Assembly: GCA_963751835.1 (NCBI GenBank)
Contig: CAVVWD010000011.1
Coordinates: forward strand, 481,828 to 545,827
Length of the DNA: 64,000 nucleotides
Reading direction: 5' to 3'
DNA from: JACVRW01 sp963751835
GTDB lineage: Bacteria > Actinomycetota > Thermoleophilia > Solirubrobacterales > Thermoleophilaceae
In this document: positions 25,602 through 32,483 of the stretch, one piece after another
Position numbering within the stretch: position 1 is the stretch's first letter
How the letters are laid out: each line of letters opens with the position of its first letter
Made by a program: the position numbers and the translations under genes
Notes under the pieces: generated by a model
What the model was told of the DNA's origin: nothing
The model's input: only the letters and a program-made list of their open reading frames with translations
Databases searched by the model: none

Positions 25602-26180
25602 ATGAAAGAGATCGCGCCCGGGATCCGCCACTGGACTGCCCGCCATCCGGACATCGGCGTGGATGTGAGCTCCTACTGGCTCCCGGAGCTCGGAGTCCTG
25701 ATCGACCCGCTCGCGGTTCCGGATCAGGTCTCGGACGTCGAGACGATCGCCCTCACGAACCGCCTTCATCGCCGCAGCAGCCTCGAGGCTCGCGAGCGCT
25801 TCGGCGCCTCCGTACACGTCCCCCGGTCCGGCATGCAGGACTGGGAGGGCGATCCGGTCGAGCCCTACGACCCCGGCGACACGCTCGCCGGCGGAGCTAT
25901 CACCGTCCACGACGTCGGCTCGATCTGCCCCGACGAGTCGGCGCTCCACATCCCTTCCGTATCGGCGCTCTCCGTCGCGGACGGAGTGATCCGATACGGA
26001 GGACGCCTGGGCTTCGTCAGCGACAACCTGCTGGACAACCCCGAGAACACGAAGCGCGGCCTGAAGGAGGCCTACGCCCGCCTCACGGAGGAGCTCGAGT
26101 TCGACAACCTCCTGGTGGCCCACGGCGAGCCGCTGGCGGGCGAGGCCCGCGAGCGCCTGCGCGAGTTCGCGACTGCCTGA
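25602..26180 (+). CDS. Metallo-beta-lactamase-fold-like protein with degenerate metal motif
   Basis: A 192-residue protein whose order of strands and turns looks like a trimmed metallo-beta-lactamase fold. VSSYWLPELGVLIDPLAVP stands where these proteins have the first sheet, IALTNRLHRRSS stands where HxHxDH should be, and LGFVSDNLLDN and LLVAHGEPLAG match the late Asp and His positions. Only one or two of the usual metal ligands remain, so it may bind fewer metals or be a non-catalytic relative. Probably leaderless: TATGTT ends 6 bases before the ATG. NAD kinase follows 46 bases later. Confidence 0.62.
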   Translation: MKEIAPGIRHWTARHPDIGVDVSSYWLPELGVLIDPLAVPDQVSDVETIALTNRLHRRSSLEARERFGASVHVPRSGMQDWEGDPVEPYDPGDTLAGGAITVHDVGSICPDESALHIPSVSALSVADGVIRYGGRLGFVSDNLLDNPENTKRGLKEAYARLTEELEFDNLLVAHGEPLAGEARERLREFATA

Positions 26181-26226
26181 GGGGCGCCCACCGACCCGTC
26201 CGCGGGGGTCGAGTAGGGTCGCGGCA

Positions 26227-27093
26227 ATGTCAGGGCAGGTCGGGCTTGTGGTTCACCCGCTCCGCGACCTCGATTCGGCGCTGGCCGCAACTCGGACGTG
26301 GGCGTCGAGGCGGGGGGTCGCGATCGGCCAGATCCGGATCCCGGGACAGGCGCGAACGATCGCAGAGCCGGTCGACGTCGCGTCGTGCGACTTCGTGATC
26401 GCCCTGGGCGGCGACGGCACAGCTCTCGCGGCCCTGCATGCCGCCGCACCCGCCGCCCGCCCGGTACTGGCTATTGCCTGCGGCAGCATCGGTGCCCTCA
26501 CGTCGGTGGATTCCCAGCATCTCGACTCGGCACTGGAGCTGGTGGTCGCCGGCGACTGGGTCCCGCAAGCGCTTCCAGGGCTCGACATCCACGCCGGCGC
26601 CACCAACATCGCGGTTGCAATCAACGATGTCGCGGTGGTCCGCGACGGAACCGGCCAGGTCATCACCGAGATCAGGGTCGACGGCGAGGTCTATGCGCGA
26701 ACGGCCGGCGACGGAGTGGTCGTGGCCACGCCGGTCGGCTCGAGCGCTTACACGATGGCCGCCGGCGGCCCAATCCTGCTGCCCGGAGCGAACGCAATGG
26801 TGCTCACTCCGCTCGCTCGCCACGGCGGGGTGTCTCCCCCGCTCGTCGTCGGAGCCGAGAGCCGCATCGGGCTGCGGGTCGAATCCGGCTACGGAGGCAG
26901 CCGCTTCGAGGTCGACGGCCAAGAGCTCGCCGTGGAGGCCCTCGAGACCACCGTAACCCTTCGGCCCGACTACGCCACCATGATCAGGTTGGCTGACCAG
27001 GAGTCGATCCTCGCCGCACTGCGGCGCAGGGGCCTCGTGGTCGATTCCCCGAGAATCCTGGCGCGCGCCCTACGCGCGGCCACCCCTAGGTGA
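26227..27093 (+). CDS. nadK: NAD kinase
   Basis: Phosphorylates NAD+ to NADP+ in the cytoplasm. The protein has 288 residues. The GGDGT motif is at 61-65, the second conserved block GDGVVVATPVGSSAYTMAAGGPILLP at roughly 160-185, and the C-terminal beta-domain ends in a normal way. The N-terminal part (MSGQVGLVVHPLRDLDSALA) matches the first Rossmann strand. TAGGGT lies 7 bases before the ATG without a ribosome site, again suggesting a leaderless transcript. Confidence 0.92.
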   Translation: MSGQVGLVVHPLRDLDSALAATRTWASRRGVAIGQIRIPGQARTIAEPVDVASCDFVIALGGDGTALAALHAAAPAARPVLAIACGSIGALTSVDSQHLDSALELVVAGDWVPQALPGLDIHAGATNIAVAINDVAVVRDGTGQVITEIRVDGEVYARTAGDGVVVATPVGSSAYTMAAGGPILLPGANAMVLTPLARHGGVSPPLVVGAESRIGLRVESGYGGSRFEVDGQELAVEALETTVTLRPDYATMIRLADQESILAALRRRGLVVDSPRILARALRAATPR

Positions 27094-27172
27094 GCGTTCG
27101 CGGAGGCCTGAACGACAGCAGTGAGGGGGATGACCCCCGGCGGGGCCCCCGGACAAGGCCGCCGTGGTCATC

Positions 27173-27193
27173 TGATGTCGTCTGACGACACCA
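27173..27193. repeat. Dispersed palindromic element, copy 1 (partial)
   Basis: TGATGTCGTC-T-GACGACACCA: 10-bp arms with one mismatch, followed by GGTCGG. It is a shorter, diverged version of the 35-bp palindrome 20 bases further on and of the one at 53047-53079. It lies in the 190-base gap between nadK and ridA, which otherwise holds only GC-rich sequence. Confidence 0.65.
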
Positions 27194-27213
27194 GGTCGGC
27201 ACAGTGGTACGAA

Positions 27214-27248
27214 CCCGGCTTGGTGTCGTGACACGACACCAAGTCGGG
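27214..27248. repeat. Dispersed palindromic element, copy 2 (35 bp)
   Basis: A near-perfect palindrome centred on A27231: 12-bp perfect arms CTTGGTGTCGTG/CACGACACCAAG, then one mismatch, then CCCG/CGGG. It shares its core GTGTCGT...ACGACAC and the outer CTTG/CAAG with copies 1 and 3. It lies between the convergent nadK and ridA genes, so it could terminate either, but the same sequence at 53 kb suggests a repeat family. Confidence 0.8.
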
Positions 27249-27283
27249 CCCGTTGCTCCGGCGGGACGTCGTCACGCCGGTCG

Positions 27284-27682
27284 TCAGCCGCCGGTCAGCC
27301 GCCGGCCCCGCGGCACGCGAGCCAAGGCCTCGATCTCCGCCACCCATCCGAGCTCGAACAGCTCGCAAATCACCACCGTTAAAGCGGGCTTGTGGGCCCC
27401 CAGCACCTCGCGGCGCACGTCTGAGTTGACCTCCCGATGGGAGCGGTCGGCAAGGTAGGTGCGCACGTGCACCAGATCCGCAACACCGGCGCCGGCACCC
27501 TCCAGCACGGCCGTCACGTTCGCCCATATCTGGCGCAGTTGCTCCGCAGGCTCTGTCAAGACGGCGCCGCCAGGGGCCTCCGGCGTCTGCCCGCTGATGA
27601 AGAGCAGCTCCTCGCCGGTCACCACGCCGTGGCTATAGCCGCCGACCGGCCGCGCCGAACCTCCTGGATTGATAGTTCGCAT
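27284..27682 (-). CDS. RidA/YjgF-family enamine/imine deaminase
   Basis: A 132-residue trimeric protein that hydrolyses reactive enamines and imines released by PLP enzymes. The family blocks are complete: SHGVVTGEELLFISGQTPE, the active-site arginine in VHVRTYLADRS, and the terminal CELFELGWVAEIEALARVP with the carboxylate residue. The ATG at 27682 sets the canonical MRTINPGGSARPVGGYSHG start. The stop codon is inside an 11-bp tandem repeat (GTCAGCCGCCG twice, 27283-27304). Downstream neighbour of the rplQ end, separated by the palindromic element at 27726-27849. Confidence 0.9.
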   Translation of the reverse strand: MRTINPGGSARPVGGYSHGVVTGEELLFISGQTPEAPGGAVLTEPAEQLRQIWANVTAVLEGAGAGVADLVHVRTYLADRSHREVNSDVRREVLGAHKPALTVVICELFELGWVAEIEALARVPRGRRLTGG

Positions 27683-27725
27683 GCGCCCATCGTGTCGCAG
27701 AGACGCCCGGCCGGCGTCGCCGCCC

Positions 27726-27849
27726 GACGAGCTCGTCTGCGGCGCGAGAACCAAGCAATCCAAGGACGCAGGCCCGAAGGCGTGCTGGGCACGCCGAGGG
27801 CCGAGGACGCCGGAGTGCGCCGGTTATCGCGTCGTCAGACGAGCTCGTC
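27726..27849 (+). ncRNA. Structured palindromic element, copy B (rplQ 3' side)
   Basis: A 124-base imperfect palindrome between ridA and rplQ. Outer arms 27726-27752 and 27822-27849 pair over 27 positions with one bulge, one G.U (plus strand) and one G.A mismatch. AAGC follows the left arm. The core reads GGACGCAGGCCCGAA, a hairpin GGCGTGC/GCACGCC, GA, then GGGCCGAGGACG. Copy A between rpsK and rpsD has the same order of blocks with different but still complementary stems. Strand is assigned as plus because mismatches are wobbles only on that strand; transcription is not shown. Its right arm covers the rplQ stop codon. Confidence 0.6.
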
Positions 27850-27859
27850 AGACGAGCTC
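27834..27859. repeat. 13-bp tandem duplication at the rplQ stop
   Basis: GTCAGACGAGCTC occurs twice in a row. The copies span the last codons of rplQ and the edge of palindromic element B, so the duplication looks tied to arrival or slippage of that element. Confidence 0.8.
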
Positions 27860-28201
27860 GAGGAAGACCATCTCAGTCGAGTCCGACTTCCGCGGACCCA
27901 ACTTCAGGATGCGCGTGTAGCCGCCCTCGCGGTCCGAGTAGCGCGGCGCTATCTCCTCGAAGAGCTTGTAGACCACGAACTTGTCCTGGCCGAGGCGCGC
28001 CATCGCGAGCCGGCGGGAGTGGCCGTCGCCTTTCTTGGCGAGGGTGATCAGGCGCTCGAGCTCGGGCTTGACCGCCTTGGCCTTGGCCTCGGTGGTCTGG
28101 ATGCGCTCGTGGTCGATCACCTCGCGGCAGAGGTTCATGAACAGCGCCTTGCGGTGCGCTGCGTCACGCGACAGCTTCCCTTTCTGCTTGCGATGGCGCA
28201 T
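27848..28201 (-). CDS. rplQ: 50S ribosomal protein L17
   Basis: Large-subunit protein near the exit tunnel, 117 residues. MRHRKQKGKLSRDAAHRKAL is the classic N-terminus, and IQTTEAKAKAVKPELERLI follows. Last gene of the alpha operon, 14 bases after rpoA. Its final codons (Glu-Leu-Val-stop) lie in a 13-bp tandem repeat that overlaps palindromic element B. Confidence 0.96.
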   Translation of the reverse strand: MRHRKQKGKLSRDAAHRKALFMNLCREVIDHERIQTTEAKAKAVKPELERLITLAKKGDGHSRRLAMARLGQDKFVVYKLFEEIAPRYSDREGGYTRILKLGPRKSDSTEMVFLELV

Positions 28202-28215
28202 GGCGACGTGAAACC

Positions 28216-29190
28216 TTAGCCCGCCCGGAGCCCCAGGCCGCGGGCGTCGAGGGTCTCCTTGACCTCCTCGATCGACTTGCGGCCGAAGTTCGGGATCGCG
28301 GCCAGCTCGGACTCCGACTTCTGCACGAGGTCGCCGACGGTCTGGATGCCGGCGCGCTTCAGGCAGTTGTAGGAGCGGACACCGAGCTCGAGTTCCTCGA
28401 TGAGGATGTCGTCCATCCCGCCGGCGCCCGGCGCACCCGCGCCGTCGCCGCCGATGCCGTCGGCGCCGGCCACGAGCGCCGCGCCCTGGTCGCGCAGGGC
28501 CTCGACGCGGTCGGCGTCCGTGAAGATCGCCAGGTACTTGATGAGGATCTCCGCGGCCTCGCGCAGCGCCGCCTGCGGGTCGAGCGAGCCGTCGGTCTCG
28601 ATGTCGAGCGTGAGCTTGTCGTAGTCGGTCTTCTGGCCGACGCGGGCGGCGTCGACCGAGTACGCCACGCGCTTGACGGGCGAGAAGATCGAGTCGATCG
28701 GGATCACGCCGATCGGCTGGTCGGGCGTCTTGTTGTCCTCCGCCGGGGAGTAGCCGCGGCCGTGGCCGATCGTGAGGTACATCTCGAGCTTGGTCTTCTT
28801 CTCGAGCGTGGCGATGCGGGCGTCGGGGTTGAGGATCTCGACGCCCGAGGGCAGGTCGATGTCGCCGGCGGTGATGTCACCGGGGCCGGTCACGACCAGC
28901 GGGGCCTCGATCTCCGCCGCATCCGAATGCATGCGGCAGACGACCTCCTTGAGGTTGAGGACGATGTCCGTCACGTCCTCCTTGACGCCGTTGATCGTCG
29001 AGAACTCGTGCGCGACGCCCTCGATACGGACGCTCGTGACGGCGGCCCCGGCCAGCGACGACAGCAGCACGCGGCGAAGCGAGTTGCCGAACGTGTAGCC
29101 GAAGCCGCGATCGAGCGGCTCGATCGTGAACGTTCCGCGGTTGTCCTCGACGCTCTCGGCGGATATCTGGGGAGTCTGAAAGTCGATCAT
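28216..29190 (-). CDS. rpoA: DNA-directed RNA polymerase subunit alpha
   Basis: Core polymerase assembly subunit, 324 residues. The N-terminal dimerisation domain contains EPLDRGFGYTFGNSLRRVLL. A Gly/Ala-rich linker (GADGIGGDGAGAPGAGG) leads to a complete C-terminal domain with SYNCLKRAGIQTVGDLV and NFGRKSIEEV, which bind UP elements and activators. ATG 29190 is chosen; an AAGGA lies 12 bases upstream and a GTG at 29220 is possible. The 16 bases CTTACAACCGAAGGAA before it also occur at the rplV 3' end. Confidence 0.96.
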   Translation of the reverse strand: MIDFQTPQISAESVEDNRGTFTIEPLDRGFGYTFGNSLRRVLLSSLAGAAVTSVRIEGVAHEFSTINGVKEDVTDIVLNLKEVVCRMHSDAAEIEAPLVVTGPGDITAGDIDLPSGVEILNPDARIATLEKKTKLEMYLTIGHGRGYSPAEDNKTPDQPIGVIPIDSIFSPVKRVAYSVDAARVGQKTDYDKLTLDIETDGSLDPQAALREAAEILIKYLAIFTDADRVEALRDQGAALVAGADGIGGDGAGAPGAGGMDDILIEELELGVRSYNCLKRAGIQTVGDLVQKSESELAAIPNFGRKSIEEVKETLDARGLGLRAG

Positions 29191-29252
29191 GGGAGAGGTG
29201 ATTCCTTCGGTTGTAAGCACGCCGCGCCGCGCTGCGGCGGACGTGTCGGGTG

Positions 29253-29873
29253 CTACTTCGAGTAAAGCTCGACGATGAGCTGCTCCTGCACCGGCGTGGT
29301 GATCTCCGCCCGTTCGGGCAGGCGGAGGACCTTCGCGGTGAGGCCGTCGTGGTCGGCCTGGAGCCAGGCGGGCACGGCGGAAGTGAGCTCGGTGGCGTCC
29401 CGCACGGCCGGCTCGACCGGAGCGCTCGGGCGCATCGTGATCACGTCGTCAGAGCGCAGCTGGTACGAGGGGATGTCCACCCGGCGGCCGTTGATCGACC
29501 AGTGGCCATGGCGGATCATCTGCCGCGCCTGCCGCCGCGAGGCGGCGAAGCCGAGGCGCACGAGCACGTTGTCGAAGCGCGACTCGAGCAGGCGCAGGAG
29601 GTTCTCGCCGGTCACGCCCTCCTGGCGGCTGGCCTTGTCGTAGTAGCTGCGGAACTGCTTCTCGAGTACCCCGTAGTAGCGCCGCGTCTTCTGCTTCTCG
29701 CGCAGCTGTACGCGGTACTCGGACTGGCGCATGCGCCCCCGCCCGTGGTCGCCGGGCGGGTAGTTGCGCCGTTCCACGCCGCACTTGTCGGTCAGGCAGC
29801 GCTCGCCCTTGAGAAAGAGCTTCTGGCCCTCGCGACGGCACATCTTGCACTGGGCTCCCGTGTCGCGGGCCAT
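29253..29873 (-). CDS. rpsD: 30S ribosomal protein S4 (zinc-binding form)
   Basis: Primary 16S rRNA-binding protein, 206 residues. Four cysteines in the N-terminal block (CKMC then CLTDKC) form the zinc site of the C+ type of S4. The S4 RNA-binding domain follows (RLGFAASRRQARQMIRHGHW). In other bacteria S4 represses its own operon by binding a leader structure; here a 166-base palindromic element directly precedes the gene and pairs its strong AGGAGGTG ribosome site. The ATG is at 29873. Confidence 0.96.
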   Translation of the reverse strand: MARDTGAQCKMCRREGQKLFLKGERCLTDKCGVERRNYPPGDHGRGRMRQSEYRVQLREKQKTRRYYGVLEKQFRSYYDKASRQEGVTGENLLRLLESRFDNVLVRLGFAASRRQARQMIRHGHWSINGRRVDIPSYQLRSDDVITMRPSAPVEPAVRDATELTSAVPAWLQADHDGLTAKVLRLPERAEITTPVQEQLIVELYSK

Positions 29874-30038
29874 TAGGTGCTCACCTCCTCGCCCACGTGC
29901 GCGCAGGGGCGCACAGGCCAAGCTGGCCGAGGACGCAGGGTCGAAGCCTTGCAAGATGCAAGGCGAGACCCGAGGACGATGGGCAGCGCCGGCATGTGCG
30001 GCATCTGCGCGTGCGTGGGTGGGGAGGTGAGCACCTAA
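29873..30038 (+). ncRNA. Structured palindromic element, copy A (rpsK-rpsD spacer)
   Basis: Fills the whole spacer between rpsK and rpsD. Arms 29873-29906 and 30005-30038 match at 30 of 34 positions; all four differences are G.U pairs if the plus strand is read as RNA. A second helix GCACA[G.A]GCC leads to AAGC (29920-29923) and a GGCCA/TGGCC-type hairpin. The core hairpin follows at 29938-29971 (GGGTC, GAA, GCCTTGCA/TGCAAGGC, GA, GACCC), between direct CGAGGACG repeats. The block order matches copy B, with covarying stems. On the minus strand the left arm contains the rpsD ribosome site, so the element could also control S4 synthesis. Confidence 0.65.
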
Positions 30039-30427
30039 ACGCGCCTCCTCTTGCGCGGACGGCAGCCGTTGTGGGCCTGCGGCGTGACATCCCGGATGCC
30101 GGTGATCTCGAGGCCGGCCGCCTGCAGCGAGCGGATCGCGGTCTCACGGCCGGAGCCCGGGCCCTTGACGTAGACCTCCACCTTCTGCAGGCCGTGCTCC
30201 ATGCCCTTGCGCGCGGCGGCATCTGCCGTGACCTGCGCCGCGAAGGGGGTGGACTTGCGCGATCCCTTGAAGCCGGCACCGCCGGCGGACTCCCACGCGA
30301 TCACGTTGCCTTCCTTGTCGGTCAGCGACACGATCGTGTTGTTGAAGCTCGTCTTGATGTGCGCCTGGCCGAAGGGCACGTTCTTGCGGACGCGCCGGCG
30401 GCCACGAGGGCGTCGGGGCTGGGGCAT
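30035..30427 (-). CDS. rpsK: 30S ribosomal protein S11
   Basis: Platform protein of the small subunit that contacts the Shine-Dalgarno helix. The protein has 130 residues, with a very basic N-terminus (RRPRGRRRVRKNVPFG) and the family block AHIKTSFNNTIVSLTD then VKGPGSGRETAIRSLQ. Thirteen bases after rpsM. Its TAG stop is inside the right arm of palindromic element A. Confidence 0.96.
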   Translation of the reverse strand: MPQPRRPRGRRRVRKNVPFGQAHIKTSFNNTIVSLTDKEGNVIAWESAGGAGFKGSRKSTPFAAQVTADAAARKGMEHGLQKVEVYVKGPGSGRETAIRSLQAAGLEITGIRDVTPQAHNGCRPRKRRRV

Positions 30428-30440
30428 CTAGCTGTTCACC

Positions 30441-30827
30441 TCAGTGCTTCCTGACCTTCTTCTTCCCGCCACCCGCGGACGAGCCGCGCTTCGGACCCTT
30501 GCGGGTGCGCGCGTTCGTCTTCGTCCGCTGGCCGTTGGCGGGCAGTCCGCGCCGGTGGCGCAGGCCCTTGTACGACCCGATCTCCATCAGCCGCTTGATG
30601 TTCTGCGAGCGCTCACGCCGGAGGTCGCCCTCCACGAGCAGTTCGTCGACGCCGTCACGCAGCTTGCGAACCTCGTCCTCGGTCAGGTCCTTCACGTAGG
30701 TGTCCGGCTCGATCCCGGCCTCGGCCAGGACCTGGTTCGACGTCGAGCGGCCGATGCCGTAGATGTACGTGAGCCCGATTTCGACCCTCTTGTTGAGCGG
30801 GATGTTGATGCCTGCGATACGCGCCAT
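30441..30827 (-). CDS. rpsM: 30S ribosomal protein S13
   Basis: Head protein contacting the P-site tRNA and forming a bridge with L5. The protein has 128 residues, starting MARIAGINIPLNKRVEIGLT. A helix-hairpin-helix region and the basic tail block GLRHRRGLPANGQRTKTNAR follow. Ends in a Lys-rich tail. Eleven bases after rpmJ. Confidence 0.96.
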   Translation of the reverse strand: MARIAGINIPLNKRVEIGLTYIYGIGRSTSNQVLAEAGIEPDTYVKDLTEDEVRKLRDGVDELLVEGDLRRERSQNIKRLMEIGSYKGLRHRRGLPANGQRTKTNARTRKGPKRGSSAGGGKKKVRKH

Positions 30828-30838
30828 CTAGTCGACCA

Positions 30839-30952
30839 TCACCCCTGACGCTGCTTGTGACGGGGGTTCTGGCAGATCACGAGGACCGCACCGCCGCGGC
30901 GGATGATTTTGCACTTCTCGCACATGGGCTTGACTGATGCGCGGACCTTCAT
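30839..30952 (-). CDS. rpmJ: 50S ribosomal protein L36 (zinc-binding form)
   Basis: A 37-residue protein starting MKVRASVKPMCEKCKIIRRG, with the zinc ribbon C-x2-C...C-x4-H (CEKC and CQNPRH), the C+ form. The ATG at 30952 gives the exact family start. The 56 bases between it and map contain no infA, which normally lies here in actinobacteria. Confidence 0.95.
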   Translation of the reverse strand: MKVRASVKPMCEKCKIIRRGGAVLVICQNPRHKQRQG

Positions 30953-31008
30953 AGCTCCGTGGGTGGGACGTATCGAAACGAGGACCAGCGTAGAGCCCAG
31001 GAAACGGC

Positions 31009-31806
31009 TCAGCGCCGACCGGAAAGAGTAGCAGCAGGCTCCGTTTGGGCGGCCTGCAGATGCCACGGGGTGAGGATCCGCGGGCCGTCGGCGGTAATTG
31101 CCACGGTGTGCTCGAAATGGGCGGCCAGAGAGCCGTCCTGGGAGTAGACCGCCCAGTTGTCAGAGCCCATGCGCACGTGGTGCGTGCCGACGTTCACCAT
31201 CGGCTCAACCGCGAGCACCATTCCCTCCTCGAGCTCGGGGCCGGTGTCGGGCTCTCCGTAGTTTGGGATCTGGGGGTCCTCGTGCATGTCGCGGCCGATT
31301 CCGTGCCCCACCAGGGAGCGGATAACCGAGAAGCCCTCCGACTCCACCCGGGCCTGCACCGCGTGCGAGACGTCGCCGAGCCGGTTGCCGGGGCGGCACT
31401 GCTCGACCGCATCGAAAAGCGACGCGCGTGTCGTGGCCAGCAGCTTGGCCGCGATCGGGGTGACGTTCCCGATCGGGTGCGTGATCGCGCCGTCGGCCAC
31501 CCAGCCGTCGAGGATCACGCCGATGTCCACGGAGAGGATGTCCCCGCGCTTCAGCTCGTAGCGACCCGGAATCCCGTGCACCACCATCGAATTCGGCGAT
31601 ACGCAGATCGAGCCGGGGAAGCCGCGGTAGCCCTTGAACGCCGGCTCGCCGTTCTGGGAGCGGATGAAGCGCTCGGCCGCCTCGTCGAGCTCGCCCGTCG
31701 TGACCCCCGGGCGGGCCTTTTTGCGCAGCAGCTCATGGCAGCGGGCGAGGATCTGGCCCGCCGCCGCCATCTTCTCGATCTCCTCGGGGGTCTTCCGCAC
31801 GATCAT
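31009..31806 (-). CDS. map: Methionine aminopeptidase, type I
   Basis: Removes the initiator methionine from nascent proteins. The protein has 265 residues. The dinuclear metal site is complete: VDIGVILDGWVADG supplies two Asp, GHGIGRDMHEDP the His, EPMV one Glu, and the late HFEHTVAIT segment with a further Glu. No N-terminal zinc extension. Two bases separate its ATG from the adk stop. Confidence 0.95.
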   Translation of the reverse strand: MIVRKTPEEIEKMAAAGQILARCHELLRKKARPGVTTGELDEAAERFIRSQNGEPAFKGYRGFPGSICVSPNSMVVHGIPGRYELKRGDILSVDIGVILDGWVADGAITHPIGNVTPIAAKLLATTRASLFDAVEQCRPGNRLGDVSHAVQARVESEGFSVIRSLVGHGIGRDMHEDPQIPNYGEPDTGPELEEGMVLAVEPMVNVGTHHVRMGSDNWAVYSQDGSLAAHFEHTVAITADGPRILTPWHLQAAQTEPAATLSGRR

Positions 31807-31808
31807 GT

Positions 31809-32483
31809 CTAGAGCTCGGCCTCCAGACGGAGTGTTGCAAGCGTTGCGCGGATGTGCGCGTGGACGTCGTCGGGAGTGCGGGAGCCGTCGAAGCGGCGCA
31901 GGAGGCCCTTGTCCTCGTACCAGGCCATCAGCGGCTCGGTCTGCTGGTGGTAGACCGCGAGCCGGTTGCGGATCGTCTCCGGCTTGTCGTCGTCGCGCTG
32001 GATGAGGCGCGACCCGTCCTGGTCGCAGATGCCCTCGTTCTTCGGCGGGTCGAAATCCACGTGGTACACGTGACCGCTCTTGACGCAGGTGCGGCGGCCG
32101 GAGAGGCGACGAACAACCTCGTCGTCAGACACCTCGATCAGGAGCACCGCCGTCAGCGAGCGGCCGCGCTCGTCGAGCGCCCGCTCGAGCATCTCCGCCT
32201 GGCCGATCGTGCGCGGGAAGCCGTCGAGCAGGAAGCCGTCGTCGGCCTCGCCGGAGTCGAGCCGCTCCCCGATCACACGGCAGATGAGCTCGTCGGGCAC
32301 CAGGTCGCCGCGGTCGACGTACTCCTTGGCCTCGCGCCCGAGCTCGCTCTCCTCCTCGATCGCCGCGCGCAGGATGTTCCCCGTCGCGTAGTAGGGAAGC
32401 TCGAAGTCGGTGACCAGGCGCTCGGCCTGCGTGCCCTTCCCGGCCCCCGGGGGGCCGAGCAGGACGAGGTTCAGCTCGTTCAC
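31809..32483 (-). CDS. adk: Adenylate kinase
   Basis: Interconverts ATP + AMP and 2 ADP. The protein has 224 residues. P-loop GPPGAGKGTQA lies near residue 10, followed by the AMP-binding YATGNILRAAI and the DGFPRTIGQAEML block. The long-form LID retains two cysteines (RRTCVKS and GICDQDG) of a degenerate zinc-type site; with Ser and Asp in the other places it may use Cys/Asp ligation or none. GTG start at 32483 overlaps the secY stop (GTGA). Confidence 0.94.
   Translation of the reverse strand: MNELNLVLLGPPGAGKGTQAERLVTDFELPYYATGNILRAAIEEESELGREAKEYVDRGDLVPDELICRVIGERLDSGEADDGFLLDGFPRTIGQAEMLERALDERGRSLTAVLLIEVSDDEVVRRLSGRRTCVKSGHVYHVDFDPPKNEGICDQDGSRLIQRDDDKPETIRNRLAVYHQQTEPLMAWYEDKGLLRRFDGSRTPDDVHAHIRATLATLRLEAEL

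Noticed and set aside
27121..27283. CRISPR-like array (several palindromes close together)
   Set aside because: Only two related palindromes of unequal length, no regular repeat-spacer pattern and no cas genes anywhere in the window.
27726..30038. The same elements as classical MITEs with common terminal inverted repeats
   Set aside because: The outer arms of the three copies are unrelated in sequence; only pairing and inner motifs are shared.
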